From Uloborus plumipes (taxonomy: Eukaryota; Arthropoda; Arachnida; Araneae; Uloboridae), in the NCBI GenBank assembly GCA_038373865.1, contig JAXGGA010004707.1, positions 21,326 through 85,325 of the forward strand: a DNA stretch of 64,000 nt. The letters are read 5' to 3'. The notes under the pieces were generated by a model that was not told the origin of the DNA, did no database searches, and saw nothing but the letters and a program-made list of their open reading frames with translations. Shown one piece after another: positions 1 through 11,500 of the stretch; the first letter of the stretch is position 1; each line of letters opens with the position of its first letter. A program made the position numbers and the translations under genes.

Positions 1-1259
1 CGAACAATTTCGTCATCAGATACAGAAGCCTAAAAGATAAAGGGGAATACAATTATATATATATATATACTTACATACCTACATATTTAGAACTAAATAC
101 TAAGAAATTGATCTGCACCAACAATGAAACAGATAAATATAGCCAGATGGAGATGTAAATTAATAAAGTAGAACGTCAAAATCTGAATGCACACTTCAAC
201 GCTCTCGTTGACGAAAATCAGGGAAGTCTTTAAAATGAGTTTAAGTCAGTTTTCTCACAGAGAAATGAGTTCAATTTTCTTTGTGTGAAGTCCATTTTTC
301 AGAAGTTTATTCAATTTCCTTTGTTTAATTAATGTATAATAGTTCCTCACACTGCACATGGAAAACTAAAAATTTTTCCTTTATGCTCAGACAAATTATG
401 CTGTTACAAATTTTGTTAAAATATCTAATTACATATTGTAGCTATGTGTTTTGTATTGAATGTTATGTACATACAAATGGTATAACCACTTCATTTGATT
501 AAATGACATATTTTTCTAAACCAGACTTTTTTGATTATTTTCAAAAATCCAAACAACCTATGGTCTCAGTTTGAATTTGACTATTGATAGAAAACTACAT
601 ATACATCACAAAATATAAGTCTTAGATAGGTATATTAAGTAGCACTAAGGACTTCGCTTCAATCAGAAGTGGATTTTACTGTGTATTAAACAGTTAAAAC
701 CAGCTTAGATAAATTAGGTTTTGTCCAGTTTTGATCACTATGTGTAGGCAATAATCAAGCTTAAACAAATGACATAACTATTTAAAGCAACAAGAAAAAA
801 AATGTTATGATTAATTATTGTTCAACTACATAGTTAATTTTAATTATTTTGTTATTCTTGAAACACCTAAAAAAAGTAATTCACAAGAGAAATTTGAGAC
901 AATATTTTGAAGAAATGTACAATAATATTGTAAAATTGTAAGCAACTACGCACTAGATAAGTTTAGTGTCAAATTAAGAAATAAATTTGCTCTAAATGTA
1001 ACAATTGACTACATATCACATTTTATCAAAAACAGCTATTACATGTGTGTTAAAAACAGTGAAGCTAGAATTCAGAGTTTCTTGGTGTAAAGACTTGGAG
1101 GATTATCACTTTATGGGTAGATGATTAGTGAGAGATAATCCTGTTCTTAGTGTGACATCAAGTCAGTGATTTCAGAAACAGATGAGGAAGGGGACGTTTC
1201 ATGTAGCCCCCCCCCCCCTTTCTTAATCATAGCCTCTGAGAGGAGCAACTCCACATAAA
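1..1259. other. AT-rich non-coding stretch
   Basis: No exon, TIR element or tandem array is visible apart from a short TA run near 54-70. It lies downstream of the SRRM1-like gene's last exon and may be intergenic. Confidence 0.5.
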
Positions 1260-1800
1260 AATAAAGTACCTGGCAACCGAGCTTTGCTCGGTTAAAAAAA
1301 AAGAGGTTTGTAAATCGTGTTTTTTTCTCAAATTCGAAGTACTTATTTACAAATAAAAATACAAAAAAAAAAAAATAGATACAAATGTGACGACCAGCAA
1401 CAGGCTCTGGGCCCAACTGGGCTAGTCCTAGTCAAATTATAGACCCCAATGAAGATCAATGGCACTCTTAAAACTATCTACTCCCTTGCTCCTTACCGCC
1501 ACTTCCGGTTAACTATTTCAAGTTCCCACTACTCTGCTAAAATAGTAATTTTTCCGAATTTCCAGGTTAGCCTGAGATTTAAACAGCTTATAACAATGAC
1601 CCCTTGTCCTGCTTTCCGTGCAAAAATTTAACCCTATATCATCTTTCATTTTGATAAATTTAAACAACTGACTCATGTCCCCTCTGGTTCTCCTTTGCTC
1701 AAGACTATACATGTTAAGTATTCTAAGTCTGGAATCATAGTCTAAATTAGAAAATTCATTCACTAGCCTTGTAGCCCTCCTTTGTACTCTTTTTAATAAA
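1260..1800 (-). mobile_element. LINE (non-LTR retrotransposon) 3' fragment
   Basis: Read on the minus strand from 1800, the translation starts LLKRVQRRATRLVNEF, continues with YSLEQRRTRGDMSQLFKFIK and then ESRTRGH...LEIRKNYYFSRVV. This is the order seen at the C-terminal end of many animal non-LTR reverse transcriptase polyproteins, just after the RT and thumb region. The frame breaks near 1518, and stops and shifts follow, so it is dead. Downstream (toward 1260) come T-rich sequence and a hairpin, ACCGAGC/GCTCGGT near 1279-1294, which may belong to the LINE 3' UTR. The 5' part of the element is absent, as is common after truncated reverse transcription. The clade (CR1, L2 or Jockey-like) cannot be fixed from this piece. 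Confidence 0.7.
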
Positions 1801-1877
1801 TTAATATATTTCTTCAGATGTACTTGATCTTGTTTAGTATCTTATTTAAATGAGCTTGAAATGCATTTTTGGTACGA

Positions 1878-2175
1878 CTTCGATATCCCCCCCCCCCAAA
1901 AAAAAAATTAGCCACCAAATCTGGCACTCCCCACAGGCTTTTTAGGGTTGCTGTTTCTTATTTTGGTGCTGCCAATTTAGGTTTTTTCAGCTTTTAGGTT
2001 TTTGCTGTTGCCAAGTTTGGTATTTTCTTGCATTTTGTGCCATTTTTTTTTTTTTTTTTTTTTTAAAGTTTCGTGGCAACAACGCAAGCTTGTTGCACCA
2101 AAAACAGGTGTTTTTCTTGGCAAGAAAAAAAAAGTTGCCAAATTTCTGATTAGGGGGGTATATCAAGGTAATTCC
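1878..2175. repeat. Imperfect inverted repeat with C/A and T tracts
   Basis: The left side runs GATATCCCCCCC then an A tract and TTAGCCACCAAAT. The right side mirrors it with GCCAAATTTCTGATTAGGGG and GTATATC. The interior has a run of about 22 T and GCACCAAAAACAGGTG-like inverted words. It resembles a small decayed foldback element; no TSD is clear. Confidence 0.35.
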
Positions 2176-2379
2176 GCATTTTTGAGCCGTTGGTCCCAGT
2201 TACGCATTTAAAGCAGCCGTAATTTGGTTTAAAAACACAACCTTATTTAAATGATGCTCACTGCAAAACCACACAAAATTAACTTTATTTTGATCTATCT
2301 CTTAAAAGACGATAACAATCCTAACGCGTTGCCAAAACTAATTTGCAAAATATCATAAAAATTTTAATTTACCATCGAG

Positions 2380-2420
2380 CGTTACCATCGAAACTCCGAT
2401 TTTGAGTTTCGATGGTAACG
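2380..2420. repeat. Perfect 17-bp hairpin
   Basis: CGTTACCATCGAAACTC (2380-2396) is repeated exactly as its reverse complement at 2404-2420 with a 7-base loop. It sits 19 bases before the left end of the hAT-like element. Confidence 0.6.
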
Positions 2421-2438
2421 GCTGATGTGATTAAATAT

Positions 2439-4744
2439 CAGGGTGGCCACAGGAAGAACAAAATCTTTTTCCCTGTCCAACTAAAATTTTCCCTGATTTC
2501 TCGTACGACGCATTTTTCATCCTCTTGAAGCTCAATTTCTTCTCTCAATTGATACTTGGATATTTCTGGCTATTTAAACTACCATCAGGCATTGATTAAT
2601 TTTTATAAAATTAACAACAATTACAAGAAATGCTTTTGAGACTGTTAATTTGTTGATAAAAAATTAAGTTACATAGTTGGTTTGTTTTATTTGAAACACT
2701 AAAAAACGTCATCAACAAACGGAATGTTTTCAAATTTAAAATCAGTTTACTAAACTTCGAACATCTCCAAAGAGAGCCTAAAAACTTTTGAGGAACATCT
2801 TTCACCGCTACTCTTCCCTCTAACTTCACAAAAGATAGAATTAAACTTTTAAGACTGCACAAAATCTGCCTAGCCTTAAGACATCTAGAGATGTTTATAA
2901 AAGTTTTTAATATGTCAGCTATGAAAACTTTTCAAAAGAAAAGGCCCAAACCTTTCCCCCTAAGTTCACAAAGGTGCAAATTTGTATCAGCCATACTATT
3001 TCTTCACCAAACAATCCCGTAAAATATTTCAGCCTTCAATCAAAGTCAAATTAGTTTCGGCAGAGGGATTCCAAATCCTCCCTCCTTAAATCACTGAAAG
3101 AAAACGATAATGTTTTTTTTTTTTTTTTTTACATGTTTGAGCATTGGAAGTTTTTCAATGGTTCATTACTCCAACACCTAACTTTACAAAAGATTGCAAC
3201 TTGAAATTAGGCTTTTAAATCATCAATTTTGAAACACATTCAGGGGAAGAATGTCTAAAATCTCCTACTATCACCTAAGACGGCCCAAATCAGCATTTTA
3301 AAACCTCCAGTTCAGATATTTTTCTAAACCAGACTCCTCTCTCTCCAAAATTTATATCACCAAACACAACGAAAAGCTTTAAACTTTCAATGTTTAAAAG
3401 TTTTTGGGTGAGAGCCTCAAAATTCCCCCTGCTTGAGTTACACAAAGACAGCTTAAAGTTCTTAATAATTCAGCTTCAAAGCATTTTTGAGAGAGAGCCC
3501 CCTAAACCCTTCCCTAAATTCATCAGAAGATGGCTTAAATTTGGATTTTTAACGTTTCGGTTTCGGAATTTTTGCTAGGAAATGCAAAACCCCTATCTTT
3601 ATAGCCCCAAAGACAACATTAAAATTTTAAGACTGGAAACTAAAATTTAAAAAAAAAAAAATCAGAAGGTATCAAACGAATACCCTCTCTTTTAAGTCAC
3701 TGAAAGATAGCTCACTGGGAAGTTCGAGCAGATCCAGCTTCAAAAATTTCCAGTACAAGCACAAAACCTCATGAAAATGCTCATGAAAGGTGGCCTATAA
3801 ATGCATCTTTAAAACTCCAGTTTTGGATTTTTCCAACAAAAAGCCTCTCCTTTACTTAGACATTACCTAAGACACCACACAAAAGATTTAAGATTTCAGT
3901 TTTGAAAATTTCCTAGAGAGATCCTCCACTCTCTTTAATTCACACAAAGGTAGCCTGAAACAGAGTTCTTAATACTTCAGCAACACACAAAACTTAAATA
4001 CTAACTAAATTAACTTCCTATAAGGTCACGAAAGGTGATCTAAATTTCCATTTGTAAGACTTTCTTCCTTTCTTGAGCACCGCCCCCCTCCCATCTATAC
4101 ATTTAGATCACCAACTACTAAAAGTCTTACACCCCCTCTCCCCCCATTTTTAGTTTCAAACATTTCTAGGCAAAAAGTCTCCGAATCCCCTCTTTTTAAG
4201 TTTTTCAAAAGTAGCCAAAAATTTAGCTTTTAATGCTGCAGAGTTATTTTTTTTTTCATTTGGATTACAACAGTCGAAACCTTTTTCTTAAGCTCACCAA
4301 AGATTGCTTAAATTCTGCATTTTTAAGACTGCAGTTTTGTAATTTTACTAAAAACAAAGCCACTCCTCCCCCCATCACTTTACATCACTAAAAACAGCCT
4401 GAATTTTTCAGGCTTCAGCATTTTTCAAAATATTCCAAGGAAGAAATAACAAACCTGCCATCCTCTTTAACTCTCCATATTAAAAAAAAAAAAAAAACCC
4501 TGCAATTACCTTTTTACGTCTTTGTTTACAAACAATTCACGACGGTTTTGGAAAATTTTCTAGTAAGTGTCTGAGATGGCTTTAGATTATCAAAGATGTA
4601 ATCGTTTTTAACACTTTAGAGTTGAAAAATTACGGACTGAAGTTCTGATGTAATTTTCCATGATTTGTTCCCAAATTCTCTGATTTTTCCAGAATTTTCA
4701 AAATCCCTGATAATTCCAGGTTTTCCAGGTCTGTGGCTACCCTG
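2439..4744. mobile_element. hAT-like non-autonomous element, 5-bp TSD
   Basis: The ends are CAGGGTGGCCACAG on the left and CTGTGGCTACCCTG on the right, an inverted repeat with one mismatch. AATAT directly flanks both sides (2434-2438 and 4745-4749), giving a 5-bp target duplication. CAGGGNNNCCA-type ends are typical of hAT elements, although most hATs duplicate 8 bp. No transposase frame is present. The inside is mostly a degenerate tandem array, described separately. The superfamily label rests on the termini alone. Confidence 0.65.
2740..4480. repeat. Degenerate tandem array inside the hAT-like element
   Basis: A loose unit of roughly 90-110 bases recurs through this stretch. Its order is 'cttcagttttgaa', a T-rich run, 'tagagagagcc', a C-rich word such as 'ccctt' or 'cccct', 'aagttcacaaaagat', then 'agcctaaa'. 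Examples begin near 2745, 2885, 3390, 3470, 3900 and 4330. Units are strongly diverged, so the array is old or was inherited from the element's source copy. Confidence 0.55.
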
Positions 4745-4749
4745 AATAT

Positions 4750-5454
4750 GAAAGCCATTGTAGCGCGGTTGCTATGAAACAGTAACAATAATAGCAATCA
4801 TAAAGAAAATGGTGGAAGAAACTCTTCAAAATTTTAATGAAGGCAAAAAAATAATAAAAAACGGGGTTTTTTGTGAAAACCCGCGTTTTTACAGAAAAAA
4901 ACGCCGATGTAGATAAACTCTAAAACCAAAACTTTATCTAAATACAAAATTATATAAAAATAGTTAGAGTCGTTTTTGAAATTCGAAATATATATATATA
5001 CACACAAGAATTGCTCATTTAAAGAAATTAGATAAATATAGGTAAAAAATTGAAATGAGCACCAGACGCAGAACACTTTATCTTAGAAGCTGGAGAGATT
5101 AGTGGGGAAGGGGGTAGGGAAAGCTAGAGTGGCATGCCTACGTACAAACATTAAAAAAAAGGGGTGGGACATTAAGTTAGAAATTTTAGGTTGATATTTG
5201 ATTAGGAAAATTTAAAATACTTCTCTAAGTCTGTACAAAGGGAAGTAAAAATCTAAAACAACATTTTTCCATTTTTCCTAAACATTTTTAGTTACTCAAT
5301 ATTAAGATTGAGATTAAAAATTTTAAACATTGTCTGAAGGAGATTCAAGCAAAAAGAAAAAAAAAAAGTAGAATGATGATGAGCTGTGATATTTCCTGAT
5401 ATTAGAGCTTTATAAGAAAACTGGTTTTGAGAAATACTGAAAATAAACTTAAGT
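4750..5454 (-). other. Presumed 3' UTR and flank of the SRRM1-like gene
   Basis: This region follows the stop codon at 5455 on the minus strand. I saw no canonical AATAAA on the minus strand in the first few hundred bases, so the polyadenylation site is not placed. A short TA run lies near 4987-5000. The hAT-like element ends just beyond this region. Confidence 0.35.
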
Positions 5455-5589
5455 TTAAAATTTAATTATTACTTCCTCTTCTTCTTCTCCCTTTTTATTT
5501 TTCTTGTGTTTCTTATGTTTTTTGTGTTTCTTGTGCTTTTTATGCTTCTTCTTTTTCTTCTTGACAATTTCAGCATCAGAATCTCCACC
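5455..5589 (-). CDS. SRRM1: SRRM1-like last coding exon
   Basis: The acceptor ACATAG precedes GGTGGAGAT at 5589, entered in phase 0. It encodes GGDSDAEIVKKKKKKH, five KKH/HKK repeats, then GEEEEEVIIKF and TAA at 5457-5455. Vertebrate SRRM1 continues well past its K/H tract. Here the protein stops soon after, and GAGGAA|GTAATA at 5472 could act as an alternative donor to a further exon outside or unseen in the window. Confidence 0.8.
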   Translation of the reverse strand, partial: GGDSDAEIVKKKKKKHKKHKKHKKHKKHKKNKKGEEEEEVIIKF

Positions 5590-8500
5590 CTATGTCAAAA
5601 CAAGTTGAACATTAAAAAAGAATTAACTGCAGAAAATTACATCAAGACTGCTTTTCATTAAATATTTACAAACATTTATATACACTAGAGTAGTGTTCCA
5701 TTGGGCCTCTCAAATTATACACAAACTAATATTCAACTTTTATATTGAAACATCATGGCACCATAATGTAACTTTGCAAGTTTAAACAACTAATTGATAT
5801 TACAAATGCCAATTTCTATACAAAAGAATTACCAAAGAAAAAACCAAAGTCATGATATTTTAAACATAAATAATAGCAATCTAGGCATTGCTCATAAAAA
5901 AGAAATATGTTCAGGAGCTCTGAATTAATATTCATTGGTAAATGACCAGAATAGTTTTTGCAGCAAACTAAAGATAATCAAAACTAGCCATCGCGGCCGT
6001 CACGAAACTTTCTTCTATATCTATCTTATGAATTCCGGTTACAAAATAAAATACGTACTAGACCGAATAATTGGAAACAGCTCCAATTTCCCAATTATCG
6101 TAATAACCCTGCAAATGCAGAATCAATGAGCGAAATTGGAAATCATTGTAAAAGCCTTGTTTAGATGCAAACATTTTATTTGTTAGTAAAAAGAAATTTG
6201 AAAAACAGTTAAAAATTTCAAATCATTGAAAGTTTTCAGATGTTTTGATAATTAAATAGCGTGAAAGCGATTTTTTAATGAATTAATTTTTCGCATTGTT
6301 GAGCAAAAATCACCCCCAACCTCCCCCTGGGGCGATTATCGCCAAAATTTAATCGATGCTTGCTTCCATATTGGGTTAGTGTTATTCCAAATTTCATTCA
6401 AATCGCAGCAATATTTCCCGAGATACAGTAGGTGCAATGACAAAATAAGCACTTTTGATTGCTCCACCCCCCTTTGAGATATTGATTTTTGCAATCTAGA
6501 TACAAGGAAGGTACAGCAAAATGTTCGAAACAATAAACAAAAAAGGTTATGCTCCTTTTTGAATATCTTTGTAAGCTATTAAATATTGCGAAAAATGAAA
6601 CCATAAGATGGTAAATTTCTTGCCTATTTTACATGTTCAACGTTATTAAAATTTCTCTTAACGTTCCACTAAAATTAAAAATAAATCTCTATGTAAAAAA
6701 ACAAGCCATGAACTGAACTAAAACTTCGTTGAAATGGAAAATAATTAAAGAAAAAAAGTACTTACATATTAAATCCACCACAACTACACATTTGGCGTTA
6801 TTTTATTTTTGTGGTTGTTATTTCTACGCGAATGCAGTTTTAAAGCCTCCAAAAAGCACCAAATTAACCACCAAATCTTCTTTTAACCGCCAAATCTGTA
6901 GCCGCGTACATACGTAAGTACCAAGGAAACATAATAGGCATTGTTAAATACGGTAAACATCGCCGAGCCTGCACGTACACAGTTTTAGAGCTTGAATGCG
7001 CCACCTTAAGGTGATTTAAGATAATAGCTAAAGAGGTAAAACATTGCAATATTGCGAGGACAAAGCAGATGTCTTTTTTTTATCCCCAACAAACTTCGGT
7101 AAAATTATGCTTCTTTTTTTCATTGTATTTGCTGTGCAGAGCTTGATTAATTTGGGAATAATGGATACAGCTACAGCAGCAAAAAAAGTTTAAATTTTAC
7201 CCCGGGCAAAGCCGTGGCAGGCAACTCTAATCTATATATATAAAAATGAATGTTGGTGTGTGTGTGTGTGTGTGTGTGTGTTCCCTAAGATCTCAGAAAC
7301 TACCCGGGAGATTTGACTGAAACTTTCACCGTTTGTTCCTTTTGGTACTGGGAAGGTTTAGAGACCAGTTTCAACAAAATCCGATGGGTAGTTATTTTTT
7401 TATTTCAATTTTAGACATGATTCTGTCTTTGTAATTTCAATTTAAAACTCCATTTTCGAAGGCTTTCATCAATCCAATCGAGTATTTAGTGTATCAACTC
7501 AACTCTCTGGCAGATAGTTGGAATTGCTTGCTACCGTAAATTTGGCGATCTTTTAAATCGCGCCAAGAGCCCTCAATAATGGAAGTTTTCCCAATAACTA
7601 TCTCAAGTATAAAGGATAAAAAAGGTATTTGATTAATAGATTAATCTTTTTTTAAAAACAAATGAGATTCAGTTTCATATTTCGGAACTGCTTTAGATTT
7701 GTAGAGGCTTAGATGGCATGCATTATTTTCCACGCGAACACTATTTTGCTCTTTATACCTATTGCTGTTTTCAATCAGAGTATGTTACTATATTTTCTCG
7801 CCAAACATCCAATCAATGGTTCGTTTTCATGTCCAAACTATTTGCTATGATATACCGCAATGTTGGAAATTATTTTAACGCCTTAAGGAATGGTGTACTT
7901 TTAGCGCCAAATATAATATTCAAATTGATTTCAGATTGCCAAAAAAGTAATCAGCTTCATAGAGAATACCTCAACATTTGGCGACAATTTCTCTTTCACA
8001 AAAGTGAGATTACGTAAGTTTCTTTATTTATGGAAGGGATAGGGGTTCAGAATTACCCCAGGTATCCCAAATTAGCTACCAAATTGGCGACTTTTTAAAT
8101 AGCGTCAAGAACCTTCAATAATTGAAATTTTCCAAGGCACGTTGCTACGCAACTATTTTTGTTTTCGGGAGTAGAAAAAATTATGTGTGTATGATAAATA
8201 CCTGATTAAATATGTTTCCTTCTCAGACAAACATATTATTGCATGACAGTACTCAAATGCTACCATATTTTTTAAGGTGTTTGCTATTTCAAGTCCGTAA
8301 TATTTGTCATTAACCGCAATGTTAAAAATTATTAACGACGTACGGAATGGTGGGTAAGTCCCCTATATAGAACATAGTTTTATAGTATTAAAGGAAAATG
8401 AACTTTTTTATTGAATAGACTTTCTGAAAATTGAATAACTTTATGAGAAGATAACTTTGCTTCATTTAGATTTTTTAAAATCTTTCATCATGCCTATTTT

Positions 8501-11500
8501 CAACAACGCTTTATAGATTTTTACATCCAAAACACCACGTGAAGACGAAATATACATCTAAGCAGAACAACGTCTGCCGGGTTCTGCTAGTAAATACAAT
8601 AAATGAACAGTTTCCAAAATACGGCAGTGCACAGAAGTTTGAATCCCATATTAATCCTGATCTAATGAATGGATCTGCTTAAAGCTATGCAAAACAAAGA
8701 CACACAATTTTTTTTTTTTTCAATTATTTAAACACTTATTGAACAACTTAAGAATCAAAACACTAGCACTTATATGACAAACCACAAACTAGCAAACATT
8801 TTTATCTAAAAATCCAGTATCACTAAAACTTCCCTTTTTTTTCTTTGCATGTTTTGCATCAAAAAAGTAAAATAGCAGAAATTTAGATTAAATATCTATT
8901 TTTTTCTTTCCAAGCGATACAGGGGAAATTTCTAAAAGGATTTAAAGGCGGCAAGTAGGATGTTGACAAGGAAGAACAAGTAAAAAAGCTTCAAGTGGAC
9001 TTTTACTTACACAGAATTTTTAATATTTCAAGAAAATTGAATTTATTGATTAAATAAACTCTCATTTTGCATGAAACAAGTATATTTTGTTTTCAAAAAA
9101 AATTTTTAGGTACATTTGAAATAATTAGGATTTTAGGCACATAACAAATGTGTAGCAAACTGTTGTAGGGCCAAAGATTTGTTTTGGATTTTTTTTTTTT
9201 GAACACCAGCCAACTTTACCATTTTTTTTCTTTCATTGAAAAAACCATCAAGCAATTGTGATTATAGGCAGACATGATTCTCATACTGTCTAAATATAAT
9301 TGGAAATTCCAGTTTTGGTTAAAACATTACGTATTCAAAATAGAAGAAATGAAAAACAATCACCACCAAACGGAGAGATCTGAAATATTTTTCCGTTTTA
9401 CATATATTTGTATTAAATTGCGCAGTACACAATTAGGAATGCTAAGACCTTTCACGTTAACCCGAGTTTTCAACCGACTTCAAAAAGGAGGAGACCAATT
9501 CAAACTGTAAGAACGTTTTTTTTTTTTTTTTTTGACTGATTGTTAGCTCATAGCATCTCACTCTATAAAACAATAAATGTATAACGTCAAAAAAAAAAAA
9601 AAAAACGGCATAAATGTTTCGTTTCGCAATTTTGAGTTTTTTCTGAAAAAATGTAAACTAAGAATGGTTATGCATGATTTTACCTATTGTTATTGCACTG
9701 ACTTTAAAACTTATGCTTAAAATTAGTAGCATTGATGGTGTTCAAGGAAAAAAAAATATTTTTTACTTTTTAGATCAACTTTCAGCTACACTTTTGACGT
9801 CGGTATTTTTTTCTTCGAAAATGTTTTTATCATGTTAAATATTTTGATGTTAGACTAATTCCAATAGTTCAGTGTACATTATGTATAAAATTAGTACTCT
9901 ATCCCTCTCTTGTTCAATTTATTACAGCCCAAACAACATAGAATGAAAACTCCATACATAAATCATTCAACAAGCAAACAAAATAATGTAAAATCAACTT
10001 ACTTCACTACTATCTGTACTTTTCTTTGCTTTTTTCCTTTTTTCTTTATGTTCTTTTTCAGTACCAGAACTAGATAATTTGGATGCTTTCTTTTCTTTTT
10101 TTCTAGGCTCTTCATCACTAGGTAAATCTGCAGCTGCAGAAGGAGAACGGTCAGATTTAGCACTAGATGTCCGTTTGGCTGACGATATATTCTCGATTCG
10201 ATCAGGAGAAGCAGATTTTTCCATATCTTTCGATTGCCGGCTCTTCACTCGCTTCTCATGGCTCAAAGATTCAGATAACTGAAATAGATTTAGTTTTTGA
10301 GTTTTACTCATAAATGAAAACTAAGAAAGAAGTTTATTCCAACAACTCAATTACATGCTTGTTAAAAATTCTTCTAAATATATATTAGAACTAATGTGTT
10401 GCTGTAAAATGCATACCATAATTTTTTGAATTAAAAAGCAGAATCTGTAGAAAACTCAGGATTTAGGAGATAGTATTCTTAAACACAAATGAAATTTCTT
10501 TTAATACCATCACCTACTTTCTTGCAGCTAGTAATTCTGAGAAATGACTTTTTTCTTCAACAAATATAATGTGAATATTTAATGAAACTAAAACATGCAA
10601 TACCATTAGAAAAAAAATTTTTAAGAATTTCATTTGCTCTACAATTAGTGCAACCCCCACTTCAAAAAAAGAAGAAAAGTGAATTTAATTAAAATATTCA
10701 TTTTAATTAGTACAAAATAAAAATGTAGCACCCCAGAAGAAAAAAAGGATGTAATTGAAATATTCATTATACATTTGCAACAAAACTGAAACCCTACCAC
10801 TTTCTAACGAGAGAAGGATAAACTTTTATTATGTACAGTCGACTCTCAATATCTCGACTTCCTTTAACTCGAATTTCTGCTTATATCGAAATTTTTGGAT
10901 GGTCCCAAATTGCTGTTAAATGTTGTATAATGGAATTTTTTCCTGTTGACTTGAAGTCACTCCACTTATCAAGAATCCTATTTTCATTTCAACATGGGAA
11001 AATATTTTTTTATACTTACATCTTGGGATTTTTTATCTTCTTCTAAAGATTTCTGCCTTCGCGCAGGTGATAATGACCTAGATGGGGAACGTCTTTTAAC
11101 TTTTCTAACTGGAGATGAAGAGGATTCTCTTTTTGACTAAAAATAAAATAGAAAGTTTTAAATTTCAAGGGAGAAATGGAGCAACATCGCACCATTCTGT
11201 GGTGTTTTGAATGCCTCTGAAACTATTAGTGTACAACATAGAAATAATCAAGGGGATTTACTACAAAACTCCAGCAGCTAAAATATTGTTAGAATCTATG
11301 GATGAAAATTGAAGACTCTGCCTGAAAATATGTATTTGAACTATGACAGCATGACTTATAACATGTCACACTTAAAAGTAAAATATGTCATGGGTACTTA
11401 CTTTAACTCTTGGCTCAGGAGAACCATGAGAAGAAGAACTAGATTCAGCAGAAACTTTGCGTTTCTTCTTAACTTGGCGAACTTGACGAACAGGAGATGG

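Noticed and set aside
7718..8017. 99-codon plus-strand frame
   Set aside because: Lies within the non-autonomous Helitron and shows no Rep or helicase motif.
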